From NCBI GenBank assembly GCA_035285325.1, contig JAYKJB010000085.1:1-62074 (forward strand): DNA of 62,074 bases. Reading direction: 5' to 3'. The position numbers were made by a program, and so were the translations under genes. Shown in pieces: positions 25,228 to 34,760 of the stretch. Source of the DNA: Candidatus Sericytochromatia bacterium (GTDB lineage Bacteria; Cyanobacteriota; Sericytochromatia; S15B-MN24; JAQBPE01). Within the stretch, counting starts at the first letter, position 1. Every line of letters starts with the position of its first letter. The notes beneath the pieces were generated by a model. The model saw nothing but the letters and a program-made list of their open reading frames with translations, was not told where the DNA came from and did not search any database.

Positions 25228-26684
25228 ACCCGAACCTCCTCGGCCCACGCACGTACCGCCACCCGGTCCAGCTTGCCATTCGCCAGGCGTGGCAACGCGG
25301 GGAGGGTCAGCAGCCGTCGAGGGTGCTTGAAGCGCGCCAGATACGGTTCCAGTCCCGTTCTCAAACTCTCCAGGCTCGGCGCCGGAAGATGGTCTCGCGG
25401 GACCACCACCGCCACCACGCATTGCCCCCAACGCGGGTCGGGAAGACCGAGCACGAGCGACTCAGCGACTTCCGGCAAGCGCGCCAGCGCCGCCTCGACT
25501 TCAGCCGGATAGACATTCTCGCCCCCGCTGACGATCAGATCCTGCCGACGCGCCAGCACGTGAACCGCGCCAGCGGCGTCCAGAAAGCCCACGTCACCGG
25601 TCCGCAGCCAACCATCCTGCAGGGCCTGGGCCGTGGCGGCCGGATCATCCCAGTAGCCCATCATGAGCCCGGGGCCACGCACCCACAGGGTTCCCACCTC
25701 GGAAGGAGGGACCAGCCCCCCGTCGTCACGGCGCACCTGGATCGCAACACCGGGCAGGGGAAGGCCCGAACTGCCCGGTTGAGCGGAGGCCGGGCTCAGC
25801 GTGACCGTGCCCCCCGCCTCGGTCAGGCCGTAGGTGGCGAAGGCCTGGGGGCAGCGGGCCGCCAGATCGGGGGGCGGGGCCGCGCCTCCCACCATGACGG
25901 CCCTGAGGGAGGCCGGCCAGCCCGCCTCGCCCCAGACCGCCAGACAGTCGCCCAGCTGGGTGGGCACCAGCGAGGCATGCGACACCGCCTGCCCATGCCA
26001 GCCCGCGACATCGGCCGGTGGGACGCCTCCCAAGGCCAGGGAGGCCCCACTGACCAGCACCCGGCAAAGCGCGCCCAGGCCTCCCACGTGATGCAACGGC
26101 AAAGGCAAGCCGTACACGCTCCCGGGGGCCAACTCCAGCTGTGCCGCGGTGGCGATCGCCGTGGCACGCAACCCCGTGATACTCAGCATGGCCAATTTGG
26201 GCCGCCCCGTGGAGCCGGAGGTCGCCACCAGGGCCGCCAGTTCCGGCGACCAGGTGCGCGCGGTGGCGCCTACCTGGTTCGTCGGGCGGGACTGCGGAGC
26301 CTCCTCCCGCAGGGTCCAATCCAGCACGTTCAGGCCCAGAGCCTGCGCACGCGTCCGATAGGCAGACGGGGCGAGAACGGCGCGCAGCGGCAGATTCGCA
26401 ACGAGGCTCGCCACCTCGTGGTCGGTCCAGCGTGGGGGCAGCGGCAGCAAGGCCGCCCCACAGGCCCAGATGGCCAGGGCCGCGACCACCCAATCGAGGG
26501 CGTTGGGACCCCAGACCGCCACCAGGTCCCCCTCGCTCACGCCCGCCTGGCGCAGACGCGCGGCGCCCGAGTCGACCCGCCGTGAGAACACCGTGGGGTC
26601 CAGGCGATCTTCGGCGGCCGATCCCATCACACCCCCCGGTTCCGGGGCATGCGCCAGCAATGTCGCGAGGTGGCCTGTCCGCAT
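25224..26684 (-). CDS. menE: o-Succinylbenzoate-CoA ligase
   Basis: A 486-residue ANL-family enzyme that makes OSB-CoA from o-succinylbenzoate, CoA and ATP. P-loop ALVATSGSTGRPKLAML, YGLTEAGG, LRTGDVGFLDAAGAVHVLARRQD, GGENVYPAEVE, and C-terminal catalytic Lys in LANGKLDR. Sequence alone would leave the acid substrate open, but its position between menC and gbsR fixes it. ATG 26684 shares one base with the menC stop (TGATG). The frame extends 15 codons upstream inside menC. Confidence 0.92.
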   Translation of the reverse strand: MRTGHLATLLAHAPEPGGVMGSAAEDRLDPTVFSRRVDSGAARLRQAGVSEGDLVAVWGPNALDWVVAALAIWACGAALLPLPPRWTDHEVASLVANLPLRAVLAPSAYRTRAQALGLNVLDWTLREEAPQSRPTNQVGATARTWSPELAALVATSGSTGRPKLAMLSITGLRATAIATAAQLELAPGSVYGLPLPLHHVGGLGALCRVLVSGASLALGGVPPADVAGWHGQAVSHASLVPTQLGDCLAVWGEAGWPASLRAVMVGGAAPPPDLAARCPQAFATYGLTEAGGTVTLSPASAQPGSSGLPLPGVAIQVRRDDGGLVPPSEVGTLWVRGPGLMMGYWDDPAATAQALQDGWLRTGDVGFLDAAGAVHVLARRQDLIVSGGENVYPAEVEAALARLPEVAESLVLGLPDPRWGQCVVAVVVPRDHLPAPSLESLRTGLEPYLARFKHPRRLLTLPALPRLANGKLDRVAVRAWAEEVRV

Positions 26685-27814
26685 CACGTGGCGTGGCCCC
26701 CCGTCAGCTGGTCCAACCCTGCCAGCCAATCACGAAGTACCGGGACAGCGGGAGACAAGCCGAGCCCCGGCCCCGCCGGCAACGGCAGGCAGCCATCCTG
26801 CGGCGTGAGACCCGCGAGCGCCCCGCCATCCGCATACAGGCCCACCGTCCCCAGGCCGGCACACCCCGTTTCCTGCGCGAACGCCGCCGCCAGGTGCAGC
26901 ACGCCCGCGCTTCCGAGGCCACGGTCAAGCGAGGAAGAGAGCACCACCCGCAGGCCCGCGGCCCGCGCCCGCTCGATCAAGTCGCGCGCGGCCAGCAAGC
27001 CCCCATGCACCATGGGCTTGCAGACCAGCACCGGCACCCCAGCGGCGATCGCCGCGTCGAAAGCCCCCGCGGTCCCGAGCGCTTCATCGGCAGCCAACGG
27101 AAAGGGAAGGCGTCGGGAGAGCGCCGCGAGGCCCGCCAGGTCGTGAGCCGGCAAGGGCTGCTCAAAAAATTCGGGAGCCACCTCCGCAAACGGGAGCAGG
27201 TCGGGCAGGGCCGCATCGGCGTCCGGCCAGAGCGCGTTGGCATCCAGGCGCAGGGCCACCGCCGCGCCCACCGCTGCGCGCACGGCACGGGCGCGGGCCA
27301 GGTCCTGCTCGCCCACCAGCTTCAGCTTGACCGTTCGATGGCCGGCGGCCACCGCCGCCGCCGCGCGCGCGGCCGCCAGTTCCGGCGGCTCGGCACCAAT
27401 CAGAGCCGCCACCGCCACCTGCCTGGCCGATTCTCCCGGCCCTTCGCGCAGCAAAGTGGCGAGGGGCTGCCCGAAGCGCCGGGCCAGCCAGTCCAGCAAG
27501 GCCGCCTCCAGACCCGCCCACACAGCCGCCCCGCCGCTCGCCAGGCCAAGGGCCGTCAGGCAGGCTCGCACGTCGTCCAGCGTCTCAGGGGCTTCAACCC
27601 CCGACGGCAGCGCCGCCAGCGCCCGCTCGGCAGCGGCCTCGGTTTCCGTGCCCCAGGCGGGCCAGGGCGTGACCTCGCCGAGGCCGATGCGGCCGCCCCC
27701 GCGGCAGGCCACGTACCAGCCCCGCCGACGGGCGATCGCCCCCCTCGCCGTGGGCAAGGGGGCTGCCAGGGCCGCGTCATAGGGCAAAACCGCCCAGCTG
27801 AGCCTCACCCCCAT
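26684..27814 (-). CDS. menC: o-Succinylbenzoate synthase
   Basis: A 376-residue enolase-superfamily dehydratase converting SHCHC to o-succinylbenzoate. TVKLKL supplies the KxK acid/base pair, metal ligands are in LRLDAN, FFEQPL and AADEAL, and LVCKPM holds the opposite catalytic Lys. Very alanine- and GC-rich. It overlaps menA by 10 bases at its start and menE by one base at its end. MenC is the least conserved enzyme of the pathway, so the operon position adds weight. Confidence 0.9.
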   Translation of the reverse strand: MGVRLSWAVLPYDAALAAPLPTARGAIARRRGWYVACRGGGRIGLGEVTPWPAWGTETEAAAERALAALPSGVEAPETLDDVRACLTALGLASGGAAVWAGLEAALLDWLARRFGQPLATLLREGPGESARQVAVAALIGAEPPELAAARAAAAVAAGHRTVKLKLVGEQDLARARAVRAAVGAAVALRLDANALWPDADAALPDLLPFAEVAPEFFEQPLPAHDLAGLAALSRRLPFPLAADEALGTAGAFDAAIAAGVPVLVCKPMVHGGLLAARDLIERARAAGLRVVLSSSLDRGLGSAGVLHLAAAFAQETGCAGLGTVGLYADGGALAGLTPQDGCLPLPAGPGLGLSPAVPVLRDWLAGLDQLTGGHAT

Positions 27815-28704
27815 GCCAGGCCTCCCGCGAGCAGCAGGCCGCCAACCAGCAGGACCCGCGCGGTGGCGGCCAGGACCCCGTTGAGCGCGCTGCCCCCGGC
27901 CTCCGAGAAGACCGTCCTGACAGGGCCCCAGGCCAGGGGCAGCGCCAGGCAGGGCAGCAGGGCCGCCCAGAGCTGCCCCCCGCGCAGCAACACCAGCGGG
28001 GCCAGAAAGCCGACCAGCATCAATCCCAGGTACAACAGGCGCGAGAAGCGGGCCCCCAGGCGCACCGCCAGGGTGCGCTTGCCAACCAGGGCGTCGGTCG
28101 GGATGTCGCGCAGGTTATTCACCAGCAGGATCGCCGCCACCCAGGCGCCCACGGGCAAAGAGAGCCACCAGGCCAGCGATGGCGGCCAGGCCAGGATGCC
28201 CGAGCTCGCCACCTGCTGCACGAAGAAGGTTCCCAGCACGGCCACGGGGCCGAAAAAAAGAAAGGCCGTCACTTCTCCGAGACCGTGGTAAGCCAGGGGA
28301 TAGGGACCCCCGGTGTAGGCGATCGCCGCCGCCACCGAGAGCAGCCCGATCGCCACCACGGGCCAACCGGCCAGCCAGACCAGCACCAGACCGAACAGCA
28401 CGGCCACGGCAAACACCAGCGCCGTGGCGCGCACCATCTGAGCCGGGCTCACCAGCCCGGCGGAGGTCACCCGCGTCGGCCCCAGGCGGTCGGGGCCGTC
28501 GGCGCCACTTTTCCAGTCGAAATAATCATTGGCGAAGTTACAACCGACCTGCAGGGCCAGCGCGCCCCCGAGGGCCGCCAGGGCCGCGCCGGGGTGCCAG
28601 ACCCCCCATTTCAGGGCCAGGGCCGAGCCCACGGCCACCGGGACGGCGGCTGCAGGCAGGGTCCGCGGACGGGAGGCCAGAAACCAGGTGTGGAGGGCGG
28701 ACAT
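27805..28704 (-). CDS. menA: 1,4-dihydroxy-2-naphthoate polyprenyltransferase
   Basis: A 299-residue integral membrane prenyltransferase of the UbiA family with about eight helices. It attaches the polyprenyl tail to DHNA, giving demethylmenaquinone. The first Asp-rich motif is NFANDYFDWKSGADGPDR and the second is NNLRDIPTDALVGKRTLAVR, both diagnostic of MenA. The prenyl donor probably comes from the polyprenyl synthase gene at 34757. It lies between menB and menC. Confidence 0.93.
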   Translation of the reverse strand: MSALHTWFLASRPRTLPAAAVPVAVGSALALKWGVWHPGAALAALGGALALQVGCNFANDYFDWKSGADGPDRLGPTRVTSAGLVSPAQMVRATALVFAVAVLFGLVLVWLAGWPVVAIGLLSVAAAIAYTGGPYPLAYHGLGEVTAFLFFGPVAVLGTFFVQQVASSGILAWPPSLAWWLSLPVGAWVAAILLVNNLRDIPTDALVGKRTLAVRLGARFSRLLYLGLMLVGFLAPLVLLRGGQLWAALLPCLALPLAWGPVRTVFSEAGGSALNGVLAATARVLLVGGLLLAGGLAWG

Positions 28705-28722
28705 GGGCGGCCCCTTTCTGCC

Positions 28723-29556
28723 TCAAGGCAGGCGCGGGAACTTCGAGAAGTCGGGCTGGCGGCGCTGCACCCAGGCATCGCGTCCTTCCTGCGCCTCTTC
28801 CGACATGTAGAAGAGCAAGGTGGCGTTGCCGGCGAGTTCCTGGATGCCGGCCTGGCCGTCCAGGTCGGCGTTGAAGGCGCTTTTCAAGCAGCGCATCGCC
28901 AGGGGCGAATGCCGCAGCATCTCCTGACACCAGCGGACGGTCTCGGCTTCCAGGTCGGCCAGCGGCACCACCGCGTTGACCAGACCCATCTGCAGGGCTT
29001 CCTGGGCATCATACTGACGACAGAGATACCAGATCTCACGGGCCTTCTTCTGACCGACGATGGAGGCCAGGTAAGAGGCCCCGAAGCCGCCATCGAACGA
29101 ACCCACGCGCGGCCCGGTCTGACCGAAGCGGGCGTTGTCCGCGGCGATGGTCAGGTCGCACACGACGTGCAGCACGTGCCCTCCGCCGATCGCGTAGCCG
29201 GCCACCATGGCCACCACGGGTTTGGGCAGCGAGCGGATCACCTTCTGAAGGTCCAGCACGTTCAGGCGAGGCACTCCGTCCGCGCCCACGTACCCGGCGT
29301 CGCCGCGCACCTTCTGGTCGCCGCCCGCGCAAAAGGCGTCCGGGCCCTCCCCGGTCAGGATCACGGCGCCGACCTCGGGGTCCTCGCGCACCAGGTGGAA
29401 GGCATCGAGCAGTTCGATGATGGTTTTCGGCCGGAAGGCGTTGCGGCGCTCCGGTCGGTTGATCGTGACCTTGGCAATACCCTCGGCCTTCTCGAGCCGA
29501 ATGTCCTCATAGCTTTTGACCGAGCGCCATTCCAGCGCTGCAGCGATGCCGTTCAT
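28723..29556 (-). CDS. menB: 1,4-dihydroxy-2-naphthoyl-CoA synthase
   Basis: A 277-residue crotonase-fold enzyme that cyclises OSB-CoA to DHNA-Co[47 protein letters not shown], the MenB-specific [13 protein letters not shown], and the C-terminal [15 protein letters not shown] 29556 has AAGGAG 8 bases before it and overlaps the menH stop (ATGA). Length equals other MenB proteins. Confidence 0.96.
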   Translation of the reverse strand: MNGIAAALEWRSVKSYEDIRLEKAEGIAKVTINRPERRNAFRPKTIIELLDAFHLVREDPEVGAVILTGEGPDAFCAGGDQKVRGDAGYVGADGVPRLNVLDLQKVIRSLPKPVVAMVAGYAIGGGHVLHVVCDLTIAADNARFGQTGPRVGSFDGGFGASYLASIVGQKKAREIWYLCRQYDAQEALQMGLVNAVVPLADLEAETVRWCQEMLRHSPLAMRCLKSAFNADLDGQAGIQELAGNATLLFYMSEEAQEGRDAWVQRRQPDFSKFPRLP

Positions 29557-30542
29557 GGGTGCACTCCTTTTCGTGGGAGGGGGATCCTGGGTTCGGAAGG
29601 TTGCGTGGAGGCCCGCGCAGCCAGCGCGACGAGGGCCTGGACCAGGGCTTCGGGGGCCTCGTTCGGGACGTCGTGACCGGCCCCGGGCGCGACACGAGCC
29701 TCCGCCAGGGGAATGGCCCGTGCGAAGGTCTCGGCGTGGGCCTGAAACTTGGCATCCCATTGCCCGGCCAGGGCGATGGTCGGCACGGACAGCTGGCCCA
29801 GACGTCCCGACAACGGCGCCATGCGCCCCAGACCAAAGGCCTCCATCGCCGCCGCCAGCGATTCGGGCGCCTGACTCAGGCGGATCTCACGAGCCCCGGG
29901 CGAGAGGCCCCCTTCACCGCCACGTCGGGTGGCAAACACCGGCTGCGCGTCCCAGGCCTGCCAGAAGTCAGAAGCTCCCTGCCTGAGCAGGTCGGCCCAA
30001 CGCGCGTCGGCCGCCTCACGGGTCGCCCGCGCCTCGGGTTCATCGAGTCCCGGTGAGGCCCCCACCAGCAGCAGGCCCGCCAGGGGGCGCTGCAGCGCGA
30101 GATGCAACGCCAGGCGGCCCCCCAGCGAATAACCGAGCACGGTCGGCGACGGAATGCCCAGGTCATCCAGCAAGCTCCCCAGCGCCGAGGCGGCCCGCCC
30201 CAGTTCCCATTCGGCCACCGGCACGGGAGGCTGGGTGCCCCCGTGACCGGGCAGGTCCACGGCCCAGACCGACCAGGCCAGGTCCAGTGCCGGCAGCAAG
30301 GGCGCCCAGACGCGAGCATCCCAGCCGAATCCGTGCAGCAACAAAAGAGGTGGAGCGGCGGGGTCGCCGCCGACGCGCAGACGCCAGCTCAGGCCGCCGG
30401 CCTGAACCTCTCGCAGCTGGCCCCAGTCAGCCGTCCCGCCCAGGCGGCCAAGCGCCTCACCGCGCCGGCGTGGCCGGTCCAAGCGGGGCGAGGGGCCCGG
30501 TGCTGGTGGGACCGTCTGACGGAGGCGCTCGGCTTCATCCAT
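29553..30542 (-). CDS. menH: SHCHC synthase
   Basis: A 329-residue alpha/beta hydrolase that removes pyruvate from [21 protein letters not shown], nucleophile elbow [16 protein letters not shown], and the late His in [11 protein letters not shown]. The first 60 residues are an extra Pro/Arg-rich segment, so it is longer than the usual 250 or so residues. ATG 30542 overlaps the end of menD by 8 bases. The assignment rests on the fold plus its place between menD and menB. Confidence 0.87.
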   Translation of the reverse strand: MDEAERLRQTVPPAPGPSPRLDRPRRRGEALGRLGGTADWGQLREVQAGGLSWRLRVGGDPAAPPLLLLHGFGWDARVWAPLLPALDLAWSVWAVDLPGHGGTQPPVPVAEWELGRAASALGSLLDDLGIPSPTVLGYSLGGRLALHLALQRPLAGLLLVGASPGLDEPEARATREAADARWADLLRQGASDFWQAWDAQPVFATRRGGEGGLSPGAREIRLSQAPESLAAAMEAFGLGRMAPLSGRLGQLSVPTIALAGQWDAKFQAHAETFARAIPLAEARVAPGAGHDVPNEAPEALVQALVALAARASTQPSEPRIPLPRKGVHP

Positions 30543-32253
30543 CGACCGTTCCTCCGACTTGCAAGTCAGCCAGGAAGCGCCGATGGTCGGCGACCGCCGC
30601 CTGACGTTCAGAGGGCACGAGCCACACGGTGGGCCCCGGACGGGAAAGCGCATCGCCCACGCAATAGCCCACCTCGGAGGCCGTGGTCACCCAACGGGCG
30701 GGCAACCCGAAGCCGGCGGCCACCGCCGCCAGGTCCTGGTCGTGCGGCGTGGCGAACAGCGTTTCGAAGTCGGGCGCCGCCTCGGCGATGGGCAGGTGAT
30801 GAAAGATCAGGCCCCCACGGTTGTCGAGGACGAGGATGACGAGGGGAACCGTCAGGCGCCGCAGGAGCGCCAGGGCCCCGACGTCGTGCAGGAAGGCCAG
30901 GTCCCCGGTCACCAGCAGGGTCGGCACCCGTGAGGCGAGCGCCACGCCGAGGCTGAAACTGGTGACGCCGTCGATGCCGTTGGCCCCACGAATCACGTGA
31001 ACCCGCATCCCCGGAGAACCAGCCCCGGCATAGGCGTCGGCGTGCCGGATCGGCATCGAATTCGACAGGACGCATTGGGCGCCCTCGGGCAGGGCGGCCA
31101 GGGCCGCCCGCACCGCCGCCGCCTCCAGCGGAGGCGCCGGCGTGACCCGCGTCAGCGCGGAAGCGGTCCGCCGTTCCTGCGCCAGCCAGCGTTCCGACCA
31201 GGCGCTCCATGTAGGCTCCGCAGCCTGTTCCCCCCAGCGAACGAACAGGTCCGCCAGGTCCCCCAGCACCAGTGTCCCGCCCGCCGCATCCGGGTCACGT
31301 CCCAGGGCGTCCGGCCAGAGCGTCAGGCATTCCGCCCCGCTTCCTGCCGCCCAGGTGGCGATCGCCTTGCTGGTCATCTGACGGCCGACCCGCAGCACCA
31401 AGTCCGGCTCGAACGCACGGGACAGCGGCGGACGCAGGAACAGGTCGGCGTGATGCAGCACGAAAGCATCGGAGCCCGCGCCGCGCAGGCCGCTGCCCAC
31501 ATCGGCCAGGACCGGCAACCCGAGCCGGGCGGCCCAGCGCAGCAAGGGCACGGCGGTCTGGCGATCGCCCGCCCCGGGGCCCGCCAGCAAAACCGGCCGC
31601 TGGGCCTGCCGAAGGCGCTCAACCAGCCACGTCAGGGTCGCCTCAGGCACTCGTCCCGAGGAGGAAGGCCGCTGTAACGGCTGTGGGGCAGGCGGCACCC
31701 AGCCGGCAAGTTCCTCCGGGGTGGGCGCCAGCGGTTCGTCGAAGGGCACGTTCACGTGCAGCGGGCGGCCGGCCGCGATAGCCGACGACGCCGCCAGTCC
31801 CAGCCGCAAGCAGGCCTGGGGCAAGGCTTCGGGGTCCGGAACGGGCAGTTCCAGAAACGAGGTTGTGGGGCCATAAAGGCCCACTTGGTTGATCGTCTGG
31901 GCCGCCCCCACCCCGCGCAAACGCGGGGGGCGGTCCGCCGTCACGGCCACCAGCGGCACCCCCCAGGCGGAGGCCTCGGCCAGCGCAGGATGGTAATTGG
32001 CCGCCGCGGTGCCGGAGGTGCAGACGAGCGCCACGGGAGCCTCCAGCACCCGGGCCATGCCAAGGGCCACGAAGCCTGCCACTCGCTCGTCCAGCACCAC
32101 CTCGCACGACAGCCGGGGATGCCGATGCGCCGCCAGCGCGAGCGGGGTGGAGCGAGACCCTGGCGACAGGACCAGGTGGCGCACTCCCTGGCCCACCAAC
32201 GTATCGAGCACGCTGTGGGCCCAGTTCAGGTTGGTCAGGCCGCGACTGCTCAT
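30535..32253 (-). CDS. menD: SEPHCHC synthase
   Basis: A 572-residue thiamine-diphosphate enzyme adding a succinyl-semialdehyde unit from 2-oxoglutarate to isochorismate. HLVLSPGSRSTPLALAAHRH, the Glu-containing DERVAGFVALGMA, CTSGTAAANYHPALAEAS, DRPPRLRGVGAAQTINQ, RGANGIDGVTSFSLGVAL and GDLAFLHDVGAL are all present. ATG 32253 overlaps the menF stop (ATGA); the frame is open far upstream but that is menF in another frame. Confidence 0.95.
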   Translation of the reverse strand: MSSRGLTNLNWAHSVLDTLVGQGVRHLVLSPGSRSTPLALAAHRHPRLSCEVVLDERVAGFVALGMARVLEAPVALVCTSGTAAANYHPALAEASAWGVPLVAVTADRPPRLRGVGAAQTINQVGLYGPTTSFLELPVPDPEALPQACLRLGLAASSAIAAGRPLHVNVPFDEPLAPTPEELAGWVPPAPQPLQRPSSSGRVPEATLTWLVERLRQAQRPVLLAGPGAGDRQTAVPLLRWAARLGLPVLADVGSGLRGAGSDAFVLHHADLFLRPPLSRAFEPDLVLRVGRQMTSKAIATWAAGSGAECLTLWPDALGRDPDAAGGTLVLGDLADLFVRWGEQAAEPTWSAWSERWLAQERRTASALTRVTPAPPLEAAAVRAALAALPEGAQCVLSNSMPIRHADAYAGAGSPGMRVHVIRGANGIDGVTSFSLGVALASRVPTLLVTGDLAFLHDVGALALLRRLTVPLVILVLDNRGGLIFHHLPIAEAAPDFETLFATPHDQDLAAVAAGFGLPARWVTTASEVGYCVGDALSRPGPTVWLVPSERQAAVADHRRFLADLQVGGTVDG

Positions 32254-33602
32254 GGGGGAGGTGCCTCGGTCAGCGCGGCCAGCATGGGGGCCAGCTTGCG
32301 CTCGGTTTCCAGCCACTCGGCGTCCGGCCGCGACCCCGCCACCACGCCCGCACCCGCCAGCGCCGCGGCTCGATTGCCTCGCACGTGCGCGGCGCGGATC
32401 CCGACGGCCAAAAAGGCCGCGTCGGCGGACATCCAGCCCACCGGCCCCGCGTAGTAGCCCCGACCGGTCAGTTCGAGTTCCCCGATCAAGCGAACCGCCG
32501 TCTCGCGCGGCACGCCTCCCACGGCGGGGGTCGGATGCAAGGCCGCCACCAGGTCCCCCAGTCCCGCTTCGGAGGCCAGCACAGCGGCCACAGGCGTGCG
32601 CAGATGCCACACGTTGGGCAGGGGCAGCAGCGTCGGTTCCTCGGGCGCGTCCAGTTGCGTGACGAAGGGCGCGAGAGCCGCCAGCACCGCTTCGCGCACC
32701 AGGGCGTGTTCGTGTCGGTCCTTGTCGCTTTGCAGCAGTCCGTGAGCCAGCCGGGCATCCTCGGCCGGTTCCGCGGCGCGCGCGCAGGTGCCGGCCAGCA
32801 CGTCGGCCCGCACCCGCCGGCCATCCAAGGCCACCAGGCATTCCGGGGAAGCCCCCAGGAAGGCCGCGCCGTCTCGGGCCACGAAGAGAAATCGGCTGGT
32901 GCCGGGGGCTCGCCGCGCCAGTTGCTCGAAAATGCGTCGGACCGGCAAATGCGCCTTGGCTTCCAGGTAGCGTGGGCGGGCCAGCACCACCTTGCGCGCC
33001 TCGCCGCGGGCGATCGCCGAGAGCGCTCCGCCGACGGCCCGTTCAAAATCGGCCCGTTCAGCCTCGTCGGGAACCACGCGCACCACCGGTTGACGCTCCG
33101 GCCTTCTCGCCCGGGCCACCCACGCCCGGAAACGGTCGAGCTCGGACGCCAAGGCTTCCGGCCCCGCGGTCGCCGACCACAGCACCCAAGCCTCCGGCAC
33201 CCCTTCCCCGAACGTGGCCTGCGGAGGAAATCGCAACAACCAGCGCGGCACGTGAAACGAGGCAGCCGGAATCTCCGCGCCGAACGGGTCCAGGGGCCGG
33301 TCAGCATCGAACACCATGCGGCCGAACGCCCGCACCCCCGACGCCTCTCCACCGATGGCCTTCAAGGCGGCCGCGACCTCCGCCCACAGGACCGTCGCCC
33401 CCTGGGCCGCCCCAGCGGCCCAGCGCAACACACTCCCCACGCCGACCCAGCCGGTGCCGTCCTCTTCGATGAAGAGCACCAGCTCGTCGCCGGCAGGCGC
33501 GTCGGCCAACCGAAAGGGGCTCACGGCCGCCACGTCAGCCCGCGCGGCACCCCACGCGGCGGGAGCAACCAAAGAATCGATGTCGGCTTCGCGGCTCATC
33601 AT
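32250..33602 (-). CDS. menF: Menaquinone-type isochorismate synthase
   Basis: A 450-residue chorismate-utilising enzyme that converts chorismate to isochorismate, the committed step to menaquinone. The C-terminal half shows RKVVLARPRYLEA, FLGASPECLVALDGRRV, DVLAGTCARA, DKDRHEHALV, LHPTPAVGGVPRETAV and GYYAGPVGWMSADAAFLAVGIR. It is the first gene of the seven-step leftward operon. The two adjacent ATG codons (33602, 33599) cannot be separated. Divergent from the DAHP synthase gene across a gap with an inverted repeat. Confidence 0.93.
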   Translation of the reverse strand: MMSREADIDSLVAPAAWGAARADVAAVSPFRLADAPAGDELVLFIEEDGTGWVGVGSVLRWAAGAAQGATVLWAEVAAALKAIGGEASGVRAFGRMVFDADRPLDPFGAEIPAASFHVPRWLLRFPPQATFGEGVPEAWVLWSATAGPEALASELDRFRAWVARARRPERQPVVRVVPDEAERADFERAVGGALSAIARGEARKVVLARPRYLEAKAHLPVRRIFEQLARRAPGTSRFLFVARDGAAFLGASPECLVALDGRRVRADVLAGTCARAAEPAEDARLAHGLLQSDKDRHEHALVREAVLAALAPFVTQLDAPEEPTLLPLPNVWHLRTPVAAVLASEAGLGDLVAALHPTPAVGGVPRETAVRLIGELELTGRGYYAGPVGWMSADAAFLAVGIRAAHVRGNRAAALAGAGVVAGSRPDAEWLETERKLAPMLAALTEAPPP

Positions 33603-33615
33603 TGACGCCTGATTA

Positions 33616-33659
33616 AACTTTCAAAAAATCTTGAAAGTTCTGAAGGATGATGCTACGCT
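33616..33659. promoter_or_regulatory. Promoter and 9-base inverted repeat between menF and the DAHP synthase gene
   Basis: AACTTTCAA (33616-33624) and TTGAAAGTT (33631-33639) form a perfect 9-base inverted repeat with a 6-base spacer. The right arm contains the rightward -35 TTGAAA (33631-33636), followed at 17 bases by TACGCT (33654-33659). The repeat lies 14 bases from the menF start, so a bound protein could affect both operons. The regulator is unknown; the GbsR-like protein of the men operon is one candidate. Confidence 0.55.
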
Positions 33660-33713
33660 AGCACACGAGCGCATCGCTTGCAAGCGCTGAAAGCCAGCGG
33701 AAGGAAGGCGCCT

Positions 33714-34760
33714 ATGTTGATCACGTTGACGGGTGCACAGCACGGTGACCGGATCAGGGCGTGGTTGACCCGACTCGGATTCGAGGCCCGCGTGGTTCAG
33801 CGGGGCCAGGCTCTGCTGGTCCAGGACCCCTGGATGCCCTGGGGGGTCAAGGACGCCCTGAGTTCAGACCCTGGCGTGGCCTGCCTGGATGAGACGCAGG
33901 CACTCCCCCAGCGGGTTCTCCGGCAAGGGCCCCAGGACGAGGCCCTGGATGCCTGGCATCTGGGTGAGGTGCCGGTGATTGCCGGACCTTGCGCGGTCGA
34001 GGACCCCGACATGATCGGCCAGGCGGCCGCCTTCTGTGCCAGTCTGGGCATCCGCTGGCTGCGCGGGGGGACCGACAAGACCCGGACCCGAGTCGATGCC
34101 TTCCAAGGGCTGGGAGCGCGCGGAGCGGCCTGGCTGCGCGAGGCCGCCGACGCTCATGGGATGAAGGTGGTCACCGAGGTGACGGACACGCCGGAGGCCG
34201 AAGCGATCGCCGCCTTCGCCGATGTGTTGATGGTCGGAGCGCGTCACATGCACGCCAGCCGTCATCTGCAACGCGTCGGTCGGATCGGCAAACCGGTCAT
34301 CCTCAAGCGCGGGCTGGCCGCCAGCCCCGAAGAGTGGCTGCGAGCGGCCGAATACCTGCTCGAGGCCGGGGCGCCGAGCGTGGCCTTCTGCGAACGTGGC
34401 TCCCGCTCGGCGAACCCGCTCAAACGCTTCACGCTGGACCTGGCGGCGGTGCCGTTCATTCGCGAAATGTCCGCGTTTCCGGTGCTGGTCGACCCCAGCC
34501 ACGCGGCCGGCTACTCCCCCTACGTGGCGCCCCTGGCGCGTGCGGCGATCGCGGCGGGGGCGCACGGCGTGGTCGTCGAGTGCCATCCCGACCCCGCCTG
34601 CGCCCGCTCCGACGCCCTCCAGGCGCTGGACTTTCAGGCCCTGGCCGCGCTGGTCACCGACTTGCGTCGGCTGCAGGCGGTCACCCAACCCGGCTCGCTC
34701 TCGCTCCCAAGCGCTGTGACTCGCGAAGGGGCCACGCTGGAAAAGGCGGCTCAGCCATGA
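33714..34760 (+). CDS. 3-deoxy-7-phosphoheptulonate (DAHP) synthase, divergent
   Basis: A 348-residue protein. Residues 1-70 look like the ferredoxin-like regulatory domain of type I-beta enzymes, and 85-340 are the KDO8PS/DAHPS barrel: AGPCAVEDPDM (90-100), VVTEVTDTPEAE, PVILKRGLAASPEEWL, AFCERGSR, VDPSHAAGYSP, ECHPDP. It would start the shikimate pathway to chorismate. Some usually fixed residues differ: RGGTDKTRTRVDAFQG in place of RGGAFKPRTSPYSFQG, and VGARHMHAS in place of IGARNMQN. It may have altered regulation or activity. ATG 33714 has GGAAGGAAGG upstream. First gene of the rightward quinone operon. Confidence 0.82.
   Translation: MLITLTGAQHGDRIRAWLTRLGFEARVVQRGQALLVQDPWMPWGVKDALSSDPGVACLDETQALPQRVLRQGPQDEALDAWHLGEVPVIAGPCAVEDPDMIGQAAAFCASLGIRWLRGGTDKTRTRVDAFQGLGARGAAWLREAADAHGMKVVTEVTDTPEAEAIAAFADVLMVGARHMHASRHLQRVGRIGKPVILKRGLAASPEEWLRAAEYLLEAGAPSVAFCERGSRSANPLKRFTLDLAAVPFIREMSAFPVLVDPSHAAGYSPYVAPLARAAIAAGAHGVVVECHPDPACARSDALQALDFQALAALVTDLRRLQAVTQPGSLSLPSAVTREGATLEKAAQP

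Noticed and set aside
26432-28291. A 619-residue open frame on the plus strand, antisense to menE, menC and menA
   Set aside because: Composition is Arg/Pro/Gly-rich with no domain; it is the mirror of very GC-rich genes whose opposite strand lacks stops.
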